Origin: Corynebacterium terpenotabidum Y-11
GTDB lineage: Bacteria; Actinomycetota; Actinomycetes; Mycobacteriales; Mycobacteriaceae
Direction of reading: 5' to 3'
NCBI RefSeq assembly: GCF_000418365.1
Contig: NC_021663.1
Location: forward strand, 310,001-374,000
Length of the DNA: 64,000 nt
Part shown: one piece after another, positions 16,362 to 26,061 of the stretch
Numbering within the stretch: the stretch's first letter is position 1
Layout: each line of letters starts with the position of its first letter
Made by a program: the position numbers and the translations under genes
The notes under the pieces: generated by a model
What the model saw: the letters and a program-made list of their open reading frames with translations, nothing else
Told to the model about the DNA's origin: nothing
The model's database searches: none

Positions 16362-16432
16362 CGGTGGAAAAATATGCCGGGACCTGCGGATGTGCAATGC
16401 TCCGCAGGGACAGGATATAGTTTCGGCCGCAC

Positions 16433-16508
16433 GCCCCCTTAGCTCAGTCGGCAGAGCGTTTCCATGGTAAGGAAAAGGTCGACAGTTCGATTCTGTCAGG
16501 GGGCTCCA
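16433..16508 (+). tRNA. tRNA-Thr (anticodon GGT)
   Basis: A complete cloverleaf: acceptor GCCCCCT/AGGGGGC, D arm TAGCTCAGTCGGCAGAGC, anticodon stem TTTCC/GGAAA enclosing ATGGTAA (anticodon GGT), T arm GACAG-TTCGATT-CTGTC, discriminator T and encoded CCA at 16506-16508. It reads ACC and ACU. An intrinsic terminator begins 7 nt later. Confidence 0.96.
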
Positions 16509-16514
16509 TCATCA

Positions 16515-16545
16515 CCGCCGGTCCTGTCCGCAGGGCCGGCGGTTG
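16515..16545 (+). terminator. Intrinsic terminator after the tRNA pair
   Basis: CCGCCGG (16515-16521) pairs with CCGGCGG (16536-16542); the stem continues through a T-G pair and CCTG/CAGG to a TCCG tetraloop of the stable UNCG type. The hairpin is followed by TTGTT. This is the clearest intrinsic terminator in the window and ends the tRNA transcript. Confidence 0.85.
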
Positions 16546-16790
16546 TTGCATCCCCACCACCTCCGGACACAGATCGCCCCCGGGAGCGTTGCCGCTGACC
16601 GGGGGTTCACTGCTGACGTTTCAAGAGGAGAATGCTCAGCTGCCGTATACGGTTCCTTTCTGTCTGCCGATGAGTACAAACCTAGGACCGGGAGATTGGA
16701 GGATCCTGGGAGCGTACTGCCGTGTCCGTACGGATTCCCGTCACTGCAGCTGACGGACTGACCGTGGCGGTCACGTGATACAACCGGAGC

Positions 16791-18158
16791 ATGAAGATCA
16801 CCGTCGTCGGCACCGGCTATCTCGGCGCCACCCACGCAGCCTGCCTGGCGTATCTCGGTCACGACGTCCTCGGGGTGGACGCCGACGCCACCACCGTCGA
16901 CACACTCTCCCGGGGTCGCGCCCCGTTCCGGGAGCCGGGCCTCGACGACCTGCTCTCGACCGGGATCGCCCTCGGCCGACTGAGGTTCACCACCTCGCTC
17001 GCGGACGCCGCGGCCCATGCCCGGGTGCACCTGCTCTGTGTCGGCACACCGCAGTCCGCGGACAGCTGGGCGGCGGACACCACCGCGCTCGACGCCGTCA
17101 TCGACGGACTTGTCCCCCTGCTCCGGGGCCGGCACCTCATCATCGGGAAATCGACGGTGCCGGTCGGCACCGCCGCCAGGCTTGGCGAGGGCGCCGCGAC
17201 GCTGGCGGTACCGGGGACGACGGTGCCGGTGTGCTGGAGCCCCGAGTTCCTCCGGGAAGGCCACGGTGTGGCGGATACGCTGCACCCTGACCGGAGTGTT
17301 CTCGGCGTCCCGGAGGATCCGGAGGTTGCCGCTGGGGCCGAGGCCATATTCCGGGAGATCTGGGCGGCACCACTGCAGCACAGCCCACTGGTGGTCACCG
17401 ACCTGCAGACCGCAGAAATGGTGAAGCTGTCTGCGAACGCCTTCCTCGCCACGACGATCAGTTTCATCAACGCTGTCGCTGACCTGTGCGATGCCACCGG
17501 TGCCGACGTGACGACCGTGTCCTCCGTGCTGGGGATGGATCCCAGGATCGGTGCCGGAGCACTGACCGCAGGCGTGGGGTTCGGCGGCGGGTGTCTGCCA
17601 AAGGATCTACGGTCGTTCGGTGCGGCCACGGCCGAGCTGGATCTGCCGGTGGCGGGGGAGCTGTTCCGGGCGGTGGATGCGGTCAACCGGCACAGCCGCC
17701 GTCGCCTTATCGGGCGGGCGGTGGACGCCTGTGGCGGCTGCGTCATGGGGACGCGGATCGCGGTGCTCGGTGCGGCGTTCAAACCGGGCTGTGACGACGT
17801 CCGGGATTCACCTGCACTCGCCGTGGCGGCCGGGCTCCGGGACGCCGGGGCACAGGTCAGCGTCTATGATCCGGTGGTTTCCCGGGGTGCCGGTCGGGAC
17901 GTGGACTCCGTGGCTGAGGCCCTGCGCGACGCTGAGCTGGTCGTCGTGGGCACCGCCTGGCCGCAGTTCCGGGACATTGATCCAGTGGAAGCCCGGGAGC
18001 TGGTGGCCCGGCCGGTGCTCATCGACGGGACGAACAGTCTGTCAGCACGGCGGTGGGCGGACGCCGGATGGGACTACCGGGGGACGGGATATCCGGCCAG
18101 GTCGGTGGCTCAGGTGCCGGGATGGAAACCAGCTTCGACGGCAGACACCGCCAACTGA
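16791..18158 (+). CDS. UDP-glucose/GDP-mannose dehydrogenase family enzyme (UDP-glucose 6-dehydrogenase)
   Basis: A 455-residue NAD-dependent sugar dehydrogenase that oxidises a nucleotide-linked hexose twice to a uronic acid. The N-terminal Rossmann motif is VVGTGYLGATHAACLAYLGH. The middle domain has GKSTVPVGTA, SPEFLREGHGVADTLHPDR and the catalytic GVGFGGGCLPKDLRSF block with nucleophile Cys268. The C-terminal Rossmann domain has IAVLGAAFKPGCDDVRDSPAL. Length is normal. GGAG precedes the ATG by a few bases. It may supply UDP-glucuronate to the nearby exopolysaccharide operon. Its last 49 nt overlap the end of the convergent response regulator gene. Confidence 0.93.
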   Translation: MKITVVGTGYLGATHAACLAYLGHDVLGVDADATTVDTLSRGRAPFREPGLDDLLSTGIALGRLRFTTSLADAAAHARVHLLCVGTPQSADSWAADTTALDAVIDGLVPLLRGRHLIIGKSTVPVGTAARLGEGAATLAVPGTTVPVCWSPEFLREGHGVADTLHPDRSVLGVPEDPEVAAGAEAIFREIWAAPLQHSPLVVTDLQTAEMVKLSANAFLATTISFINAVADLCDATGADVTTVSSVLGMDPRIGAGALTAGVGFGGGCLPKDLRSFGAATAELDLPVAGELFRAVDAVNRHSRRRLIGRAVDACGGCVMGTRIAVLGAAFKPGCDDVRDSPALAVAAGLRDAGAQVSVYDPVVSRGAGRDVDSVAEALRDAELVVVGTAWPQFRDIDPVEARELVARPVLIDGTNSLSARRWADAGWDYRGTGYPARSVAQVPGWKPASTADTAN

Positions 18159-18820
18159 ATCCGGGACTCGGTGCCGAACTTCGCCAGCAGCGAGGACACG
18201 GACTTCTTCACGGCGCTGGTCGAACGCCCGGTCTCCCGGGCAATCTCCGCATTCGACAGACCGGCGCAGATCAGCTTGAGGACGGTCTCCTCAGAGGCGG
18301 AAAGACGGGCGAACTGGTCGAGTGTCCCGGCATCAATCACCGGGGGCTGCTCCGTGACTGCCGTGTCGCCGGTGCCCGGCAGATGCCGGACCAGGCGGCT
18401 GGCAGGTTGGGGGCTGACGACGGTGCCGCCGGCGAGAGCCTGGTGGACGGTGTCGATGATGAACTCCGGTCGGGAGCTCTTGAGGATGTAGCCGGCACCG
18501 CCCAACGACAGGATCGAGAGCATCGTCTCATCCTCGTCGAGGGCGGTCATGGCGATGAACACCGGCGGGTGTTCGAGCTCGCGGACATGCTTGAGCAGCT
18601 GGACACCGTCCATCCCCGGCATATGGATGTCCGTCATGAGGACATCCGGGTTGAGGGTGGTGAGCAGTTCCAGTGCGGTGGCACCGTCGGAGGCCTCGCC
18701 GACGACCTCGATGGACGCGGCGGGCGGCGTGCTGAAGTACAGACGCAGGGTCGACAGAACCAGCGGGTCATCGTCGACGAGGAGCAGGCGAACCGTCCCC
18801 GCGGCGGGTGTCGTGGTCAC
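18110..18820 (-). CDS. Two-component response regulator, NarL/LuxR type
   Basis: A 236-residue regulator. The receiver domain (residues about 10-125) has the acidic pair in LLLVDDDPLVL, phospho-acceptor Asp in PDVLMTDIHMPGMDG, Thr in IAMTALDE and Lys in YILKSS. The C-terminal LuxR helix-turn-helix covers LSASEETVLKLICAGLSNAEIA and the TSAVKKSVSSLLAKFG recognition region. It starts with a GTG only 4 nt after the stop of the small secreted peptide gene and has a poor ribosome site of its own, so it is probably translationally coupled. The cognate kinase is the next gene upstream of the peptide. It converges with the sugar dehydrogenase gene and overlaps it by 49 nt. Confidence 0.93.
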   Translation of the reverse strand: MTTTPAAGTVRLLLVDDDPLVLSTLRLYFSTPPAASIEVVGEASDGATALELLTTLNPDVLMTDIHMPGMDGVQLLKHVRELEHPPVFIAMTALDEDETMLSILSLGGAGYILKSSRPEFIIDTVHQALAGGTVVSPQPASRLVRHLPGTGDTAVTEQPPVIDAGTLDQFARLSASEETVLKLICAGLSNAEIARETGRSTSAVKKSVSSLLAKFGTESRIQLAVSAVEAGFHPGT

Positions 18821-18824
18821 GGAC

Positions 18825-18992
18825 CTATCGGCACCAGAAGTAGTTCATGGTGCCGGAGCAGCCGAGGGCGCTGCTGGCGGACCACTTGAAGTCCTGGGTG
18901 GCGGCGGAGGCGGTGGTCATCGAACTGCCGAGACCGGTGACCAGGAGAGCGGTGGTGAATGCGACGGCGGTGCGTCGGAGGCGACTCTTCAT
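18825..18992 (-). CDS. Small secreted two-cysteine peptide between kinase and regulator genes
   Basis: A 55-residue protein with a textbook signal peptide: basic start MKSRLRRT, hydrophobic AVAFTTALLVTGLG, and TTASA before a likely signal peptidase cut after Ala30. The predicted mature peptide of 25 residues is rich in aromatics and has two cysteines (Cys45 and Cys54 of the precursor) that could form a disulfide ring near the C-terminus. AAGGAG 9 nt before the ATG at 18992 supports translation. It lies 49 nt after the histidine kinase gene and 4 nt before the response regulator gene. That position suggests a ligand or reporter peptide for this two-component system. No family is recognised; the function is inferred only from context. 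Confidence 0.78.
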   Translation of the reverse strand: MKSRLRRTAVAFTTALLVTGLGSSMTTASAATQDFKWSASSALGCSGTMNYFWCR

Positions 18993-19041
18993 GGTGAGTT
19001 CTCCTTGGAACGTCAGGACACAAAAGGGAGGGAGGGTCGAG

Positions 19042-20217
19042 CTAACCGGTACCAACAATAGGGAGTTTCAGCTGCGTGCGCCACCGCTGCGGGTCGTTTT
19101 TTTCCGGACCGGCGGTGACGGTCCCGCGCGCGACCGCCGCCCGACCGGACATCGAGGCCAGCCCGATGTGACTGGACAAAAGATCGCCGGGCAAGCCGGT
19201 ATCGTCCCCCGCTCCCTCCTCAGGGGTCGGAAGTCGCTCGTTTGACATGGTCAGCACCAGTTCGTCGTGGGCTACGGTGCAGGTCAGGATGATCTCCGAC
19301 CGGGGAGGAGAGTGCTTGACCGCATTGGATCTCATCTCGGTGAGGACGCGCGCCACCACCTGGCGGTCCACCTGGACGTCCGCGGGCAGGGACACTGACT
19401 GCCGGACCCGGAACCGGTGGGCCTTGAGTTCACGCACCGTGGCACGCAAGGATTCCTGGACAGATTTCGGTGCGGAGGAGTCCTCGGAGCCTTCCGGAAG
19501 CTCCGTGTTCAGCACCCGGAGCATCGCCCGCAGGCTCTCCAGGGCACGGCGGGAGCTCTCCGAGATATCGGCGAGCTGCTGGTGCAGCTCGTCATCGGCC
19601 GCTGCGATCGGGTGGAGTTCCAGTACCTGTGCCTGCATCACCACGCTGGTGAGGTCCGTGGCCACCAGGTCATGGAGTTCCCGGGCCATGGCCAGGCGCT
19701 GGTTCCGCTGCTCATCCATCAGCGACTGCTGCAGCTCGCGTCGCCGTCGGACCTGGGAGTAGCGGGTGTATCCGACCGTGTATCCGCCGAGCATGGTCAG
19801 TCCGACGAGCATCAGCCCCACCGGATCAGTACTCACCGTCATGTCGGTGAGGTCCAGGAGGGACGCGCCTCCCTGAACGACCGCCACGGTGGCGGCCAGT
19901 CGCAGCAACCCCTGGGCGGCGAGAAGTTCGACGACGAGCGCGGTAATGAGGAAGAAGAAACTGCCGGACTGGCCCAGGATGAAGAGTGCCACCGGCAGTA
20001 CCGGCATGCTGGCCACTGCCGCGAGCCAGGGCGTCCAGGTGGCCAGGTAGACGACGGACAGCATCAACAGGCAGAAGAGGGTGTCTGTCAGGGTGAAGGG
20101 GTGGCCGGGGAAGGTGAACATCGTCACCGTCAGGAGGACGGCGAACACCAGCTCCGCCCGGCCGCGGACGCCTCGGTCCCGGCGTCGTTGGCGGAGGCCT
20201 TCCAGGTAGTCCTTCAT
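19042..20217 (-). CDS. Sensor histidine kinase, HisKA_3 (NarL-partner) type
   Basis: A 391-residue membrane kinase. The N-terminal half (residues about 20-150) contains about six closely spaced helices with very short loops, so it has no extracytoplasmic sensor domain of note. The dimerisation helix RLAMARELHDLVATDLTSVVMQAQ carries the phospho-acceptor His in the HDL motif of HisKA_3. The ATP-binding domain has EMRSNAVKHS (N box) and a degenerate G box ending in HIGLASMSGRAAV. Such short-loop sensors often detect membrane-active peptides or lipids. It follows alaT by 13 nt and precedes the peptide gene and the regulator gene on the same strand. Confidence 0.92.
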   Translation of the reverse strand: MKDYLEGLRQRRRDRGVRGRAELVFAVLLTVTMFTFPGHPFTLTDTLFCLLMLSVVYLATWTPWLAAVASMPVLPVALFILGQSGSFFFLITALVVELLAAQGLLRLAATVAVVQGGASLLDLTDMTVSTDPVGLMLVGLTMLGGYTVGYTRYSQVRRRRELQQSLMDEQRNQRLAMARELHDLVATDLTSVVMQAQVLELHPIAAADDELHQQLADISESSRRALESLRAMLRVLNTELPEGSEDSSAPKSVQESLRATVRELKAHRFRVRQSVSLPADVQVDRQVVARVLTEMRSNAVKHSPPRSEIILTCTVAHDELVLTMSNERLPTPEEGAGDDTGLPGDLLSSHIGLASMSGRAAVARGTVTAGPEKNDPQRWRTQLKLPIVGTG

Positions 20218-20230
20218 CCGGTCAACTCTT

Positions 20231-21490
20231 CTACTGCTTGTAGCTTGCGAGGAAGTTTCCGAGCCGGTCGATCGCCTCAGAGAGGTCCCGGGCCCAGGGC
20301 AGGGTGACCACCCGGAAGTGGTCGGGGGTCGGCCAGTTCATCCCGGTGCCCTGGACCAGCTGGATCTTCTCGGACCGGAGCAGGTCGAACATGAACTGCT
20401 CGTCGTCGTGGATCTCGTGGACGTTCGGGTCCAGCTTCGGGAAGGCGTAGAGCGCACCCATCGGTTTGACGCAGCTCACCCCGGGAATCGCATTGAGCTT
20501 CTCCCAGGCGACATTGCGCTGCTCGAGCAGACGGCCGCCCGGCAGTACCAGGTCGTCGATCGACTGGCGTCCCGACAGGGCGACCTGGATGCCGTACTGG
20601 GCGGGCACATTGGCGCACAACCGGGTCGAGCACAGCAGTTCGATGCCTTCGATGAAGCCGCGGGCGTGTTCCTTCGGTCCGGTGAGCACCATCCACCCGG
20701 CACGGAAACCGGCGGCACGGTAGGCCTTCGACAGTCCGTTGAAGGTGATGCACAGGAGGTCGGGGGCCAGACACGCGGTGTTCACGTGAACGGCGTCATC
20801 GTAGAGGATCTTGTCGTAGATCTCGTCGGAGAGCAGCACCAGGGAGTGCCGACGGGCCACGTCGACGATGCGTTCCAGGACCTCGCGGCTGTACACCGCA
20901 CCCGTCGGATTGTTCGGGTTGATGATGACGATGGCCTTGGTCCGCGGGGTGACCTTGGACTCGATGTCCTCGATCGATGGGGCCCAGTCGTTCTCCTCGT
21001 CGCAGAGGTAGTGGACCGCCTTGCCGCCGGCGAGGGTCGTCGCTGCTGTCCACAGTGGGTAGTCCGGGGACGGGATGAGGATCTCGTCGCCGTCGTTGAG
21101 CATCGCCTGGGTGACCATGGTGATGAGCTCGGAGACGCCGTTGCCGAGGTAGACGTCGTTCATGGTGAACGGAGGGAAATCGGGGATGACCTCGTAGCGG
21201 GCGACAACGGCCCGGCGGGCGGACGGGATGCCCTTGGACTGGGAGTAGCCAGCCGCGTAGGGCAGGCCGGCGATCATGTCCTGGACGATCGTGTCCGGGG
21301 CATCGAATCCGAAGGCTGCCGGGTTGCCGGTGTTGAGCTTGAGGATTCGGTGGCCGTCGGCCTCCATCCTTTCGGCTTCGGCATTCACCGGACCGCGGAT
21401 CTCATAGAGGACATTCTGGAGCTTCGTCGACTGGTCCAGGGGACGGAGCTCCGCGGGGTGTTTCGGAATCGGGCTCATCTGTCCCATCAT
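20231..21490 (-). CDS. alaT: Alanine/valine aminotransferase, class I PLP fold (AlaT type)
   Basis: A 419-residue aminotransferase, closest to actinobacterial AlaT, which forms alanine from pyruvate using glutamate or valine as amino donor. Landmarks are YEIRGPVNAEAERMEADG, LKLNTGNPAAFGF, LGNGVSELITM, INPNNPTGAVYS, DEIYDKILYD and the PLP lysine in TFNGLSKAYRAAGFRAGWMV. The late FRVVTLPWARDLSEAI block contains the substrate arginine. Starts at 21490 or the in-frame ATG at 21478 are both possible; the family consensus begins near the second. The gene is probably cotranscribed with the histidine kinase gene that starts 13 nt after its stop. Confidence 0.92.
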   Translation of the reverse strand: MMGQMSPIPKHPAELRPLDQSTKLQNVLYEIRGPVNAEAERMEADGHRILKLNTGNPAAFGFDAPDTIVQDMIAGLPYAAGYSQSKGIPSARRAVVARYEVIPDFPPFTMNDVYLGNGVSELITMVTQAMLNDGDEILIPSPDYPLWTAATTLAGGKAVHYLCDEENDWAPSIEDIESKVTPRTKAIVIINPNNPTGAVYSREVLERIVDVARRHSLVLLSDEIYDKILYDDAVHVNTACLAPDLLCITFNGLSKAYRAAGFRAGWMVLTGPKEHARGFIEGIELLCSTRLCANVPAQYGIQVALSGRQSIDDLVLPGGRLLEQRNVAWEKLNAIPGVSCVKPMGALYAFPKLDPNVHEIHDDEQFMFDLLRSEKIQLVQGTGMNWPTPDHFRVVTLPWARDLSEAIDRLGNFLASYKQ

Positions 21491-21544
21491 GCCAGGTGGC
21501 CCGGTGCGGCACGCACCCTACCCGGTTTCGGTGGCTATCCGGGA

Positions 21545-22450
21545 CTATTCAGTGGTTTCGGTATCGACACCCGGGTCGCCACCCTGGCCCCCGCCCGGGG
21601 CGGTCGGGGTATAGCCGTCGTCGTAGCCGTCGTCATAGCCGTCGTCGTAGTCACCGCCGTCGTCCCAGATGTCGCCCTGGTCATCGGTGGTGTCGGTCGG
21701 GTCGTCAGCGGGCGCGTCCGGGGTCGGGGTGCTGCGCCAGATCTCGGTACCCATGTCATTGCTGTACGGGTCAAACCCGTAGCCGCTCTGGGTGGTCGGG
21801 GTGCTGCTGGATACACCGGAGGCGGGGGTATTCGCCTCACCCCAGGCCGAGGGACGCTCGTAACTCGGGGTGACCGGGGTCAGCGGGGCGGAGTCCGAGA
21901 CCTCGTTGGTGCGCATGAGATTGGCGGTGAACAGGCCGATGACCAGTGCGAGAACTGCGCCGACGCCGAGGATCCAGGCCCACGGGGGGACGCTGTGGAG
22001 CCCGCGTGAGCGGGAGTCATCGTCGCCACCGTCGTCGCCTGTCCCGTCGGCGAATGCCACCTCCGACGGGGCGTCCGCCACCGCCGCGGCCACGGGGGTC
22101 GCGGCCACGGGTGCTGCGGTGTACGCCGGGGCGACAGCCGGGGCGGCGGCCGGGGCGTCCGCCGGTCGGACACTGTCCGGACGGACAGTCGGAATGATGC
22201 CGGTCATCTCGGGGTCCGAGGCACTGCCCAGGGCAGGGGACGCCGGTTCCTCGCCGACGACGTCGGCGTCGATGACCGCGCCGTCGCGGGTGATGTCGGT
22301 GCTCTCCACCGCGTCCGGGACGAATCCGAGCCGGGGCGGCACAGAGGACGGGATGGATCCCCCGAAGGAGAACTCCGTGTCCTCGAACGCCGAAGTGTCC
22401 CGCGGCCGGTCACCACCGGTGGGGCGTCGGGGTTCTGAGGGTTCGTTCAT
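21545..22450 (-). CDS. Hypothetical single-pass membrane protein with low-complexity tails
   Basis: A 301-residue protein of unknown function. A long Pro/Ala/Asp-rich cytoplasmic-like region of about 150 residues precedes one membrane helix (WAWILGVGAVLALVIGLFTANLM). A Thr/Pro/Ser-rich outer region with the motif SGYGFDPYSNDMGTEIW follows, ending in an acidic repeat of DDGY units. The N-terminal region may be disordered and could be a phosphorylation target. It lies 54 nt upstream of alaT on the same strand. No domain was recognised. Confidence 0.72.
   Translation of the reverse strand: MNEPSEPRRPTGGDRPRDTSAFEDTEFSFGGSIPSSVPPRLGFVPDAVESTDITRDGAVIDADVVGEEPASPALGSASDPEMTGIIPTVRPDSVRPADAPAAAPAVAPAYTAAPVAATPVAAAVADAPSEVAFADGTGDDGGDDDSRSRGLHSVPPWAWILGVGAVLALVIGLFTANLMRTNEVSDSAPLTPVTPSYERPSAWGEANTPASGVSSSTPTTQSGYGFDPYSNDMGTEIWRSTPTPDAPADDPTDTTDDQGDIWDDGGDYDDGYDDGYDDGYTPTAPGGGQGGDPGVDTETTE
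21611..21650. repeat. 12-bp tandem repeats encoding DDGY
   Basis: About three copies of a 12-bp unit (TAGCCGTCGTCG and close variants on the plus strand) follow one another. In the minus-strand gene they encode successive Asp-Asp-Gly-Tyr units. Copy number of such repeats may vary between strains. Confidence 0.7.
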
Positions 22451-22514
22451 CTCATCTCTTCGTTCCGTGGGTGCGGTGGGGTCTGCTCCATAATAGTCCG
22501 ATGCGGGAATCCGG

Positions 22515-23453
22515 CTAATTCCGGCGGGCTAACCAGGCCACGATATCCCGCCGGGCGGCCCGACCTTCCGGGGTGCGGGTCAGTGGATGGACATGGATGG
22601 CACCGGGACTGACCTCGGTCCGGTCCGCGCGACCGGTCCGGCCGTCGAGGGCGGCCAACCGGTCGGTGAGGACGGTGGCGTCGGCATGGAGAATGTCCCG
22701 GGTACCGGTCCAGATCCCGACATCAGGCAGTGTCTGGAGCAGGTCGTCGGAGGCGGTCAACGGGCTGACCAGCGGGTGGTCTGGGCCGACCTCGCTCGCC
22801 CACGCTGCCCCGGCGATGCGCAGCCCGGCGGGGTGCAGCCAGGGGTCGGATCCGATGAGGGCGTCGAGGCCTGGAGTGGTGCAGGTGACGTCGAGCCAGG
22901 GGGAGATAAGACCGATCCGGTCGATCGCTGCGGCTGCCCCGGTACGGGAGGTGGTGAGCAGCCATCCGAGGGCCAGGCCGCCACCGGCGGAGTCTCCGGC
23001 GAGGCACAGTCGGTGCCCGGTCCCCGCCGCCTCCTCGGCCGCCCGGGTGAGGACGGTGTCGAGCAGGTCGCGGGCGGCGGTGGCACCAAATCCGGGTGCC
23101 AGGCCGTAATCGGGGACGATGACCTTCATGCCACCGGCGGCGAGGTCGGTGAGGAACGACCAGTGCCGGTCATCGAGCCCGTTGATGTAGGCGCCGCCGT
23201 GGAGGTAGACGCAGATGTCCAGCGGAGTGTCACGGGGCGCATCGGTCGCCGGGACGAGGTGATGGACGGTGAAGGTCCCCGCCGGGACGCTGACCTGGTC
23301 CGTGACGACATGGTTGACCTGGTAGAACTCGTGGGGGACGGGGGCCGAGTGGCGGGGGAGTGCCATGTGCTCCCGGACCTTGTCCGCCGAGGACCAGAGT
23401 GGGTGGCGGGTGCGGTGCAGTTGTGCGGCGGTCAGGCGCATCGACAGGCTCAT
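22515..23453 (-). CDS. Alpha/beta hydrolase fold-3 (HSL-type esterase)
   Basis: A 312-residue hydrolase of the hormone-sensitive lipase family. It shows the oxyanion-hole motif YLHGGAYINGL, the nucleophile elbow LAGDSAGGGLALG, an acid residue in the IWTGTRDILHADA block and a late histidine in GAIHVHPLT. Such enzymes cleave short-chain esters or deacetylate small molecules. The ATG at 23453 was chosen because GGAG lies 5 nt upstream and the protein then starts at a family-typical position, while the upstream extension runs into the dnaK promoter. It is transcribed divergently from dnaK. Substrate unknown. Confidence 0.87.
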   Translation of the reverse strand: MSLSMRLTAAQLHRTRHPLWSSADKVREHMALPRHSAPVPHEFYQVNHVVTDQVSVPAGTFTVHHLVPATDAPRDTPLDICVYLHGGAYINGLDDRHWSFLTDLAAGGMKVIVPDYGLAPGFGATAARDLLDTVLTRAAEEAAGTGHRLCLAGDSAGGGLALGWLLTTSRTGAAAAIDRIGLISPWLDVTCTTPGLDALIGSDPWLHPAGLRIAGAAWASEVGPDHPLVSPLTASDDLLQTLPDVGIWTGTRDILHADATVLTDRLAALDGRTGRADRTEVSPGAIHVHPLTRTPEGRAARRDIVAWLARRN

Positions 23454-23481
23454 GGGCTCCGATCGTAGCGTCCGAAAAAAA

Positions 23482-23502
23482 GTTGAGCGTGGCGGGAACA
23501 AG
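23482..23502 (+). promoter_or_regulatory. Weak HAIR-like element overlapping the SigH -35
   Basis: GTTGAGC (23482-23488), a 7-nt spacer and GAACAAG (23496-23502) match the HspR inverted repeat CTTGAGT-N7-ACTCAAG in layout, but the right arm keeps only 4 of 7 bases. It overlaps the -35 of the SigH-type promoter, a suitable site for repression. Treated as a weak accessory site. Confidence 0.35.
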
Positions 23503-23523
23503 TCTGGCGTCCGGGCCGTTGTA
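23495..23523 (+). promoter_or_regulatory. SigH-type promoter of dnaK-grpE
   Basis: GGAACA (23495-23500) and GTTGTA (23518-23523) are separated by exactly 17 nt, matching the GGAA-N-GTT pattern of extracytoplasmic SigH promoters in actinobacteria. The same pattern with the same spacer precedes dnaJ and clpB in this window. It predicts heat and oxidative induction. Confidence 0.7.
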
Positions 23524-23537
23524 CCGTATGTCATCAA

Positions 23538-23558
23538 GTTGAGCGAGACATACTCAAG
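23538..23558 (+). promoter_or_regulatory. HAIR element (HspR operator) upstream of dnaK
   Basis: GTTGAGC, 7-nt spacer, ACTCAAG: the right arm is a perfect HAIR half and the left differs at two ends. It lies 14 bp downstream of the SigH -10, where bound HspR would block transcription. The hspR gene is at 31163-31597. Confidence 0.82.
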
Positions 23559-23563
23559 TCAGG

Positions 23564-23592
23564 TTGACAGTCCGGTGGAACGGATGCAGACT
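23564..23592 (+). promoter_or_regulatory. Candidate primary-sigma promoter of dnaK
   Basis: TTGACA (23564-23569) is a perfect -35; 17 nt later CAGACT (23587-23592) is a poor -10. It lies between the two HAIR elements and overlaps the start of the second, so HspR could control basal expression. The weak -10 lowers confidence. Confidence 0.4.
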
Positions 23593-23611
23593 TGAGTCCG
23601 CTTCACTGAAC
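23591..23611 (+). promoter_or_regulatory. Second HAIR element upstream of dnaK
   Basis: CTTGAGT (perfect left arm, 23591-23597), a 7-nt spacer and ACTGAAC (two mismatches). Together with the element at 23538 it forms a double HspR site, as is usual for actinobacterial dnaK operons. Confidence 0.75.
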
Positions 23612-23657
23612 AAACCTCGATCTACACCAGATCCAACAACATCAGGAGGACGTCACA

Positions 23658-25483
<1,826 letters not shown>

Positions 25484-25487
<4 letters not shown>

Positions 25488-26044
25488 CCGATCCCAACCC
25501 CGTCGAGGACTTCGACGAGGAGTACACCGAGACCTCCATGCCGGAGACCACTCCTGAGGAGGACGCCATGGGCACCGACGCCACCGAGGCGCTCGCCGGG
25601 GATGTCGAAGACATCGTCGCCGAGACTGCCGAGGCTGACCTTGAGCTCGCCGAGCGGACCGCTGACCTGCAGCGGATCACCGCGGAGTACGCCAACTACC
25701 GTAAGCGCACCGAGCGAGACCGGGTCGGTATCCGTGAGTCCGCGAAAGCTGATGTGGCAGTCCAGCTGCTGCCGTTGCGCGACGATCTCGATCTCGCGGA
25801 GCAGCACGGGGACCTCACCGGTCCGCTGAAGGCACTCTCCGACAAGCTCGACGGGGTCTTCGCCGGGCTGAAGATCGAGGCCTTCGGTGCCGAGGGAGAC
25901 ACCTTCGACCCGGCCCTGCACGAAGCCGTGCAGGACGCCTCCACCGGTGATGACAAGGTGCTCGGCACGGTGCTGCGCAAGGGCTTCCGGCTCGGCGACC
26001 GCACCCTGCGCACCGCGATGGTCATCATCGCCGACCCGCAGTAG
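25484..26044 (+). CDS. grpE: Nucleotide exchange factor GrpE
   Basis: A 186-residue GrpE that releases ADP from DnaK. An acidic, low-complexity N-terminal tail is followed by the long dimer helix containing [21 protein letters not shown]. The C-terminal beta domain has [18 protein letters not shown] and [23 protein letters not shown], the characteristic GrpE end. It starts with GTG overlapping the dnaK stop by 4 nt, so it is translationally coupled. Its stop codon lies in the loop of a strong hairpin, the probable end of the dnaK-grpE transcript. Confidence 0.96.
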
Positions 26045-26054
26045 CGGGTCGGCG
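26029..26054. terminator. Hairpin terminator at the end of grpE
   Basis: CGCCGACCCGC (26029-26039) pairs perfectly over 11 bp with GCGGGTCGGCG (26044-26054) around the loop AGTA, which contains part of the grpE stop codon. No U tract follows on either strand. It lies between convergent genes and could end both transcripts. Confidence 0.55.
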
Positions 26055-26061
26055 GGGGCGG

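Noticed and set aside
16288..16508. tRNA pair as an attachment site for the exopolysaccharide region
   Set aside because: No integrase gene, no repeated tRNA 3' end and no phage-like genes were seen in the window.
16543..16761. A 72-codon plus-strand frame between tRNA-Thr and the dehydrogenase
   Set aside because: It begins just after a strong terminator, has no ribosome site and shows no protein-like features.
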